Both the position numbers and the translations under genes were made by a program. The notes under the pieces are model-generated. The model made no database searches. It was not told where the DNA came from and saw only the letters and a list, made by a program, of their open reading frames with translations. This document shows, piece after piece, positions 57,033 to 64,000 of a stretch of DNA of 64,000 nucleotides (position 1 is the stretch's first letter; each line of letters begins with the position of its first letter). The stretch spans positions 233,314 through 297,313 of the forward strand of contig NZ_QOHH01000006.1 of the NCBI RefSeq assembly GCF_003319105.1, written 5' to 3'. The DNA comes from Blastococcus sp. TF02-09 (GTDB lineage: Bacteria > Actinomycetota > Actinomycetes > Mycobacteriales > Geodermatophilaceae).

Positions 57033-57992
57033 GTGCAGCGCTGGCGAGGCCTGGAGGCCACCCCGGCCGATCTCGGCCGCACCGTGGTCACGATCGGCAT
57101 GTACGACGGCGTCCACCGCGGGCACCAGCAGCTGATCGGTGCCGCGGTGGCCCGGGCGCGGGCGATGCGCCGTCCCTGCCTGCTGCTCACCTTCGACCCG
57201 CACCCGGCCGAGGTCGTCCGGCCCGGCTCGCACCCGGCGATCCTCACCTCGCTGGACCGCAAGGCCGAGCTGGTGGCCGGGCTCGGCGTGGACGCCATGT
57301 GCGTGCTGCCGTTCACCGCCGACTTCATGCGGCTGCCGCCGGAGACGTTCACGCACACCGTGCTGGTCGAGCACCTGCACGCGGCCCAGGTCGTGGTGGG
57401 GGAGAACTTCACCTACGGGCACCGGGCCGCCGGCACCGTCGGCTCGCTCACCGCGGAGGGCCGCCGGTTCGGGTTCGCCGTGGAGGGCGTGCCCCTGGCG
57501 GAGGACAGCTCGGACTCCGGTGACGTGACCATCTCCTCGACCTACATCCGCGCCTGCGTGGCCGCGGGCGACATGGTCGCCGCCGCCCGGGCGCTCGGGC
57601 GCCCGCACCGCGTCGACGGCGTCGTGGTGCGCGGGGACCGGCGGGGCCGGGACCTCGGCTACCCGACGGCGAACGTGGAGAGCCCGCCGTACACGGCGAT
57701 CCCGGCCGACGGCGTCTACGCCGGGCACCTGGTCACCCGCGACCCGCGCACCGGCGCCAGCCGCGAGCGCCTGCCGGCGGCGGTCTCGGTGGGCACCAAC
57801 CCCACGTTCGAGGGCAGCCGGCGCACCGTCGAGGCGTTCGTCCTGGACTACGAGGGCGACCTCTACGGGGAGCACGTGGGCGTCGAGTTCGCCTCGCGGC
57901 TGCGCCCGATGGAGGCCTTCGCCGACATCGACGCCCTGGTGGCGGCCATGGCCAAGGACGTCTCGGACACCCGCCGGATCCTCGGCATGTAG
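57033..57992 (+). CDS. ribF: Bifunctional riboflavin kinase/FAD synthetase
   Basis: 319 residues. The N-terminal FMN adenylyltransferase part has IGMYDGVHRGHQQLI; the C-terminal riboflavin kinase part has GRDLGYPTANVE, PADGVYAGHL and GTNPTFEGSRRTVEAFVLD. It makes FMN and FAD in the cytosol. GTG 57033; the 28 bases upstream leave no room for an FMN riboswitch. ribF then rpsO is the mycobacterial order. Confidence 0.95.
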   Translation: MQRWRGLEATPADLGRTVVTIGMYDGVHRGHQQLIGAAVARARAMRRPCLLLTFDPHPAEVVRPGSHPAILTSLDRKAELVAGLGVDAMCVLPFTADFMRLPPETFTHTVLVEHLHAAQVVVGENFTYGHRAAGTVGSLTAEGRRFGFAVEGVPLAEDSSDSGDVTISSTYIRACVAAGDMVAAARALGRPHRVDGVVVRGDRRGRDLGYPTANVESPPYTAIPADGVYAGHLVTRDPRTGASRERLPAAVSVGTNPTFEGSRRTVEAFVLDYEGDLYGEHVGVEFASRLRPMEAFADIDALVAAMAKDVSDTRRILGM

Positions 57993-58020
57993 CCTGGGGG
58001 GTGACGTCGGGGTGACCCGG

Positions 58021-58064
58021 CGTGTGTGAAGCCTGCCCTCGTGATTCAGACCGAGGGCCACACG
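58021..58064 (+). promoter_or_regulatory. Structured rpsO leader
   Basis: An outer stem CGTGTG (58021-58026) with CACACG (58059-58064) and an inner stem GCCCTCG (58035-58041) with CGAGGGC (58052-58058) stack on the 3' side, leaving an 8-base bulge on the 5' side. The ribosome site GGAGG is at 58076-58080. S15 binds structured leaders to repress itself in several phyla, including actinobacteria, so this is a candidate S15 operator. Confidence 0.5.
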
Positions 58065-58085
58065 TGACCCGCCCCGGAGGCGACC

Positions 58086-58355
58086 ATGGCGCTGGACAGC
58101 GCGCTCAAGAAGCAGATCATGACCGAGTACGCGACGGTCGAGAACGACACCGGTTCGCCCGAGGTGCAGATCGCGATGCTCAGCCGTCGGATCAGCGACC
58201 TGACCGAGCACCTGCGGGCGCACAAGCACGACCACCACAGCCGTCGTGGTCTGCTCCTGCTGGTCGGTCGCCGTCGCCGGCTGCTGAACTACCTCGCCAA
58301 GACCGACATCAACCGCTACCGGTCGCTCATCGAGCGGCTCGGTCTGCGCCGCTAG
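58086..58355 (+). CDS. rpsO: 30S ribosomal protein S15
   Basis: 89 residues, full length. The start [19 protein letters not shown], the conserved [16 protein letters not shown] and [20 protein letters not shown], and the C-terminal [12 protein letters not shown] are all present. ATG has GGAGG five bases upstream. Followed by a strong hairpin and pnp, the classic rpsO-pnp arrangement. Confidence 0.97.
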   Translation: MALDSALKKQIMTEYATVENDTGSPEVQIAMLSRRISDLTEHLRAHKHDHHSRRGLLLLVGRRRRLLNYLAKTDINRYRSLIERLGLRR

Positions 58356-58359
58356 GCAC

Positions 58360-58408
58360 CACGAGGGGGCCGCTCCCGGATCGCTCCGGGACGGTCCCCT
58401 TTCTCGTG
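58360..58408 (+). terminator. rpsO terminator
   Basis: A nested hairpin: outer CACGAG/CTCGTG (58360-58365 with 58403-58408) and inner TCCCGGA, loop TCGC, TCCGGGA (58374-58391), with GGG/CCC between. CCCTTTCTCG precedes the closing arm. In other bacteria the rpsO-pnp gap carries a terminator and processing sites. Nothing else definite was seen in the remaining 230 bases before pnp. Confidence 0.7.
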
Positions 58409-58638
58409 CGGCACCCGCCGCGCGAGGAGAACCGGCCGGCCGCCGGAGCGTCCCGCGAGGACCGGTCCTCGGTGGTGGCCCCCGGGCACGTCCCCCATCA
58501 CGGGGGGAGCCTGCTCCCGAGGGCTTCGATCGAGCACCGGTCGACCGGATGCAGGGACGGCAAGCAGTCCGGTGACCGGCCGTCAGAGGAGTCGCAGGTC
58601 GGCACGAGGCCGATGCGACGAAGAAGAGAGAAGGACAC

Positions 58639-60891
58639 GTGTCCGCACCCACCATCACCGCAGAGTTCGACGCCGAGGACGGCGTCACCACCGCCACCGC
58701 GGTCATCGACAACGGCAGCTTCGGCAGCCGTTCGATCACCTTCGAGACCGGCCGCCTCGCCAAGCAGGCCGCCGGCTCCGTCGTCGTCACCACGGGCGAC
58801 ACCATGCTGCTCTCGGCCACCACGGCCGGCCGCCAGCCCAAGGACCAGTTCGACTTCTTCCCGCTCACCGTCGACGTCGAGGAGCGGATGTACGCCGCGG
58901 GGCGCATCCCCGGCTCGTTCTTCCGTCGCGAGGGGCGCCCGTCCGAGGACGCGATCCTCACCTGCCGGCTGATCGACCGCCCGCTGCGCCCGACCTTCGC
59001 CAAGGGCCTCCGCAACGAGGTCCAGGTCGTCATCACCGTCATGGCGCTGGACCCGGGCCACCTGTACGACGTGATCGCGATCAACGCCGCGTCGGCGTCG
59101 ACCCAGCTGTCCGGCCTGCCGTTCTCCGGGCCGGTTGGCGCCACCCGCGTCGCCCTGATCAACGGCCAGTGGGTCGGCTTCCCGACCCACGCCGAGCTCG
59201 AGGACGCCGTCTTCGACATGGTCGTGGCCGGGCGGGTCCTGCCCGACGGCGACGTCGCCATCATGATGGTCGAGGCGGAGGCCACCGAGCGGACCATCGA
59301 GCTCGTCGCCGGTGGCGCCACCGCCCCCACCGAAGAGGTCGTGGCGCAGGGCCTCGAGGCCGCCAAGCCGTTCATCAAGGCGCTGTGCGACGCGCAGTCC
59401 GCCCTGGCCGAGAAGGCCGCGAAGCCGGTCGCCGAGTTCCCCCGCTTCCTGGACTACCAGGACGACGTCTACGCCGCCGTCGAGGCCCAGGCTGCCGAGG
59501 AGCTGGCCCGGGTGCAGCAGATCCCCGGCAAGGCCGAGCGCGAGGACGCCACCGACGCCCTCAAGGAGCAGGTCAAGGCCGCGCTCGCCGGCCAGTTCGA
59601 GGGCCGCGAGAAGGAGATCTCCGGTGCCTTCCGCGCGGTGACCAAGAAGGTCGTCCGCCAGCGCATCCTCCGCGACAAGGTCCGCATCGACGGCCGCGGC
59701 CTGACCGACATCCGGCCGCTCTCGGCCGAGGTCGAGGTCATCCCGCGGGTGCACGGCTCGGCGCTGTTCGAGCGCGGCGAGACCCAGATCCTGGGTGTCA
59801 CCACGCTGAACATGCTGCGCATGGAGCAGCAGCTGGACACGCTGTCGCCGGTGACCCGCAAGCGCTACATGCACAACTACAACTTCCCGCCGTACTCCAC
59901 CGGTGAGACCGGCCGGGTGGGCTCGCCCAAGCGCCGCGAGATCGGCCACGGCGCGCTCGCCGAGCGGGCCCTGGTGCCGGTGCTCCCGGACCGCGAGGAG
60001 TTCCCCTACGCGATCCGCCAGGTCTCCGAGGCGCTGGGCTCCAACGGCTCGACGTCCATGGGTTCGGTCTGCGCCTCGACGCTGGCCCTGCTCAACGCCG
60101 GTGTCCCGCTGCGCGCGCCGGTCGCCGGCATCGCCATGGGCCTGGTCTCCGACGAGGTCGACGGCAAGACCGAGTACGTCGCGCTGACCGACATCCTCGG
60201 TGCCGAGGACGCGTTCGGTGACATGGACTTCAAGGTCGCCGGCACCCGCGACTTCGTGACCGCGCTGCAGCTGGACACGAAGCTCGACGGCATCCCCTCC
60301 GACGTCCTCGCCGGTGCGCTGACCCAGGCCCGCGCGGCCCGGCTGCACATCCTCGACGTGATGAACGAGGCGATCGACGCCCCCGACGAGATGAGCCCGT
60401 ACGCGCCCCGCGTGACCACGGTGCGCATCCCGGTCGACAAGATCGGCGCGGTCATCGGCCCCAAGGGCCAGATGATCAACGCGATCCAGGACGAGACCGG
60501 CGCGGACATCACCATCGAGGACGACGGCACGATCTACGTCGGTGCCTCCGACGGCCCCTCGGCCCAGGCCGCGGTGGACCGGATCAACGCCATCGCCAAC
60601 CCGACGCTGCCCAAGGTCGGCGAGCGGTTCCTCGGCACGGTCGTCAAGACCACGCCGTTCGGCGCCTTCGTCTCCCTGCTGCCCGGCCGCGACGGCCTGG
60701 TGCACATCAGCAAGCTGGGTGGCGGGAAGCGCATCGGCAAGGTCGAGGACGTGGCCAACGTCGGCGACAAGATGCAGGTGGAGATCACCGACATCGACGC
60801 CCGCGGCAAGATCAGCCTGGTGCCGGTCGCCGAGGGCGATGCCGCCGCTCCGGCCGAGGGCGACGCCGCCGCTGCCCCTGCGGGTGAGTGA
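58639..60891 (+). CDS. pnp: Polyribonucleotide nucleotidyltransferase
   Basis: PNPase, 3'-5' phosphorolytic exonuclease; in actinobacteria it also stands close to ppGpp metabolism as GPSI. 750 residues: RNase PH domain 1, a helical linker, RNase PH domain 2 ([31 protein letters not shown]), KH domain ([19 protein letters not shown], near 610) and S1 domain ([18 protein letters not shown]), then a short Ala-rich tail. GTG 58639 follows GAGAGAAGGA. The stop overlaps the M16 gene by GTGA. Confidence 0.96.
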   Translation: MSAPTITAEFDAEDGVTTATAVIDNGSFGSRSITFETGRLAKQAAGSVVVTTGDTMLLSATTAGRQPKDQFDFFPLTVDVEERMYAAGRIPGSFFRREGRPSEDAILTCRLIDRPLRPTFAKGLRNEVQVVITVMALDPGHLYDVIAINAASASTQLSGLPFSGPVGATRVALINGQWVGFPTHAELEDAVFDMVVAGRVLPDGDVAIMMVEAEATERTIELVAGGATAPTEEVVAQGLEAAKPFIKALCDAQSALAEKAAKPVAEFPRFLDYQDDVYAAVEAQAAEELARVQQIPGKAEREDATDALKEQVKAALAGQFEGREKEISGAFRAVTKKVVRQRILRDKVRIDGRGLTDIRPLSAEVEVIPRVHGSALFERGETQILGVTTLNMLRMEQQLDTLSPVTRKRYMHNYNFPPYSTGETGRVGSPKRREIGHGALAERALVPVLPDREEFPYAIRQVSEALGSNGSTSMGSVCASTLALLNAGVPLRAPVAGIAMGLVSDEVDGKTEYVALTDILGAEDAFGDMDFKVAGTRDFVTALQLDTKLDGIPSDVLAGALTQARAARLHILDVMNEAIDAPDEMSPYAPRVTTVRIPVDKIGAVIGPKGQMINAIQDETGADITIEDDGTIYVGASDGPSAQAAVDRINAIANPTLPKVGERFLGTVVKTTPFGAFVSLLPGRDGLVHISKLGGGKRIGKVEDVANVGDKMQVEITDIDARGKISLVPVAEGDAAAPAEGDAAAAPAGE

Positions 60892-62251
60892 CGACGTCCA
60901 CTGACGTGGTCGGGACCGGGGCGGGTGCTGGTGCACCCGCCCCGGTTCCCGTCGGGGTGACCCAGTTGCTCGACCTCGACGAGGTCGGCGGCAGGGTGGA
61001 GCGCACGACGCTCCCCGGGGGCCTGCGGGTCCTCACCGAGACGATGCCCGGGGTGCTGTCGGCGACGCTGGGCATCTGGGTCGACGTCGGCTCGCGGGAC
61101 GAGACACCGGCGGTGGCCGGTTCGTCGCACTTCCTCGAGCACCTGCTGTTCAAGGGGACGACGTCGCGCGGGGCGCTGGAGATCGCGACGGCGATGGACG
61201 CCGTCGGCGGTGAGATGAACGCGTTCACCGCCAAGGAGCACACATGCTTCTACGCGAACGTGCTCGCCAGCGACCTCCCGCTCGCGGTGACGCTGCTCGC
61301 CGACCTGGTCACCGCGGCGACCAACACCGCGGCCGACCTGGAGTCGGAGCGCACGGTGGTGCTCGAGGAGATCGCCATGCGCGATGACGAGCCCGCCGAC
61401 GCCGTCCACGACCTCTTCTCCGAGACCCTCTTCGGCGACACCCCGCTGGGCCGCTCCGTGCTGGGCACCGTCGAGTCGATCGAGGGCCTGAGCCGCGCCG
61501 ACGTCGACGGCTGGTACCGGCAGCGGTACGCCATGCCCGCGATGGTCGTCACCGCCGCGGGCCGGGTCGATCACCAGCAGGTGCTCGACCTGGTCACCGC
61601 CGCCTTCGGCGACCGGCTGACGGAGGCGGGGGAGCCCGCACCGCTGCGCCGGGGCGAGCCCGTCCCGGACCGGCCCGCCCGGTCGACCGGCCTGATCACC
61701 CGCCGCACCGAGCAGACCCATCTGCTGCTGGGGACGACCGGGCTCGGCCGGCTGGACGAGCGGCGCTACGCCGCCGCCGTCGTGGACGCCGCGGTCGGTG
61801 GGGGCATGAGCTCCCGGCTGTTCCAGGAGATCCGCGAGAAGCGGGGCCTGGTCTACAGCGTCGGGTCGGCGCTCACCCACTACGCGGGGGCCGGCACCTT
61901 CTCGGTCTACGCCGGGTGCGCCCGCAAGCGGGTGCCCGAGGTGCTCCGGCTGATCCGCGAGGGTCTGGACGGCGTGGCGGCCGACGGGCTCACCTCGGAG
62001 GAGGTGGCGCGGGCGCGCGGCCAGCTCAAGGGCAGCATGGTGCTCGGTCTCGAGGACACCGGCTCCCGGATGAGCCGCCTGGGCAAGAGCGAGCTGTCCT
62101 ACGGGGAGTACCTGCCCGTCCGGGAGGTGCTGGCCCGGCTGGACGCGGTCGACGAGCAGCAGGTGCGCGAGGTGGCCGCGGAGCTGTTCGGCCGGCCCAC
62201 GTGCCTGGCCGTCGTCGGCCCCTACCGCGAGTCGGACCTCGACCGCCTCTG

Positions 62252-62252
<1 letters not shown>
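60888..62252 (+). CDS. M16 zinc peptidase (processing-peptidase family)
   Basis: 454 residues. The inverted zinc motif HxxEH is HFLEH in [13 protein letters not shown]; the distal Glu ligand is in [15 protein letters not shown]. The C-terminal half has the R/Y pair region [14 protein letters not shown]. Cytosolic, no signal peptide. M16 next to pnp is conserved in many bacteria and matches Rv2782c; the substrate is unknown. It starts GTGA within pnp and ends TGATG with the VanZ-like gene. Confidence 0.92.
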
Positions 62253-63470
<1,218 letters not shown>

Positions 63471-63477
63471 AGGAGTA

Positions 63478-63525
63478 CCCCGTCCGCACACCCGCCGCAG
63501 GCTCGGGGCGGGCCTCCGGACGGGG
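63478..63525. repeat. Structured intergenic repeat, copy C
   Basis: Outer arms CCCCGTCCG (63478-63486) and CGGACGGGG (63517-63525) pair perfectly, and inner CCCGCC (63491-63496) and GGCGGG (63507-63512) close a GCAGGCTCGG loop. It starts 7 bases after the dapB stop. The loop core GCAGGCTCG matches copy B while the outer-arm sequence differs. It would end dapB transcription before the rRNA promoter. Confidence 0.65.
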
Positions 63526-63572
63526 CCCGGCGCGGGTGGGTCTCGGTGTGACGGGGACCGCTGGCCGGGGGG

Positions 63573-63603
63573 TTGCGAGGGGGCCGGGAACCTCGTGTAT
63601 GGT
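63573..63603 (+). promoter_or_regulatory. Candidate rRNA promoter
   Basis: TTGCGA (63573-63578) and TATGGT (63598-63603) are separated by 19 bases, slightly long; they precede the 16S 5' end by about 280 bases. TAGTGT at 63678-63683 could be a second -10, but no -35 lies at the right distance. Confidence 0.35.
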
Positions 63604-63736
63604 TCTGTCTGCGCCGCGCGGCCCTGAGGGGCCGCCGGACCGGGGCCCGCCGCTGGTGGGTCGACCGGAAACCGGCGTAGTGTTGGACATCCGGCCAGGG
63701 ACGAAGCCTCTTCGGGGTGGGTTTTCTGCGCGTCCG

Positions 63737-63757
63737 CTCTTTGAGAACTCAACAGCG
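63737..63757 (+). promoter_or_regulatory. boxA-type antitermination element in the rRNA leader
   Basis: The leader contains CTCTTTGAGAACTCAACAGC, the pattern found in actinobacterial rRNA leaders where Nus factors bind to prevent early termination. It lies about 125 bases before mature 16S. NusA, its likely partner, is encoded at 46505. Confidence 0.6.
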
Positions 63758-63838
63758 TGCCGAAAGTCAGTGCCAAGTAATACCCCGTGTCGTGGGTCTT
63801 CGTGATCTGCGGCTGGGATTCCTTTGGTTGATTGATAT

Positions 63839-63856
63839 CGAGAGTGCTAGCTCTCG
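63839..63856 (+). other. Hairpin in the 16S leader
   Basis: CGAGAG, loop TGCTAG, CTCTCG, 24 bases before mature 16S rRNA. It may shape the processing stem cut by RNase III; the partner strand after 16S is outside the window. Confidence 0.4.
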
Positions 63857-63879
63857 GTTCTCAGCCGGTATCGAATTCA

Positions 63880-64000
63880 TCTACGGAGAGTTTGATCCTG
63901 GCTCAGGACGAACGCTGGCGGCGTGCTTAACACATGCAAGTCGAACGGTGAACCTTCTTCGGGAGGGGATCAGTGGCGAACGGGTGAGTAACACGTGGGC
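63880..64000 (+). rRNA. rrs: 16S ribosomal RNA, 5' part
   Basis: GAGTTTGATCCTGGCTCAG begins at 63888, and by alignment to E. coli numbering base 1 falls at about 63880. GACGAACGCTGGCGGCGTGC, ACATGCAAGTCGAACGG and GGCGAACGGGTGAGTAACAC follow, and the gene runs off the end at 64000. The variable V1 loop (AACCTTCTTCGGGAGGGG) is short, as in many actinobacteria. It opens an rRNA operon placed directly after dapB. Confidence 0.97.

Noticed and set aside
63661..63683. Second rRNA promoter with TCGACC and TAGTGT
   Set aside because: The spacing is only 11 bases, too short for a sigma-70-type promoter.

Overview
This is a high-GC actinobacterial core-genome window. Third codon positions are almost always G or C, and GTG starts and 4-base ATGA/GTGA gene overlaps are common. 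The gene order from amtB-glnK-glnD to dapB matches, as far as I recall, the block from Rv2920c down to Rv2773c of Mycobacterium tuberculosis. Protein flavour (WhiG/FliA-type sigma factor, DUF2631, DUF4439, MhuD-like protein) and the 16S 5' end suggest Geodermatophilaceae (Blastococcus, Geodermatophilus or Modestobacter relatives), but that placement is an inference.

Layout. 1-4.8 kb: nitrogen sensing (AmtB, PII, GlnD). 4.8-7.5 kb: Ffh (SRP) and an amidohydrolase. 7.5-12.2 kb: a leftward two-component system, a secreted acidic protein, proS and a VOC protein. 12.4-16.4 kb: rpsP-khpA-rimM-trmD, a Nudix gene, rplS, lepB. 16.6-17.4 kb: an orphan LuxR-type regulator with a degenerate receiver and a structured AT-rich leader. 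17.5-24.7 kb: rnhB, DUF2469, yraN, comM, dprA, xerC, a WhiG/FliA-type sigma factor, an M23-like protein. 25-29.7 kb: rpsB-tsf-pyrH-frr-cdsA. 29.7-35.5 kb: mixed accessory genes (DUF952-GNAT fusion, SpoU methyltransferase, hydrolase, PPK2, rlmN, VIT-type transporter, DUF2631). 35.6-42.7 kb: dxr, a Rip1-like site-2 protease, ispG, DMT exporter and a frameshifted LysR gene. 42.7-45.6 kb: a penicillin-binding lipoprotein and two ferritin-like/DUF4439-type genes. 45.8-55.4 kb: rimP-nusA-ylxR-infB-DUF503-rbfA-nrnA-MATE-truB. 55.4-63.5 kb: MhuD-like protein, ilvE, ribF, rpsO, pnp, M16 peptidase, VanZ-like, dapB. 63.5-64 kb: rRNA leader and the first about 120 bases of a 16S gene.

The genes mostly serve translation: ribosomal proteins, initiation, elongation and recycling factors, ribosome assembly, and tRNA/rRNA modification. 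Around these sit membrane biogenesis (Ffh, LepB, CdsA, Rip1), isoprenoid synthesis (Dxr, IspG), nitrogen control and DNA uptake or recombination. I see no prophage, transposon, CRISPR array, defence island or biosynthetic cluster.

The least ordinary signals are small. A family of structured intergenic repeats has arms that differ in sequence but stay perfectly paired (26861, 29641 and 63471, with a half copy at 51305). The LuxR regulator lacks the usual phosphorylation residues and sits behind a possible RNA switch. Structured leaders precede rpsO, rplS, proS and glnD. The LysR gene carries a single-base frameshift, and a MATE gene has no canonical start codon.
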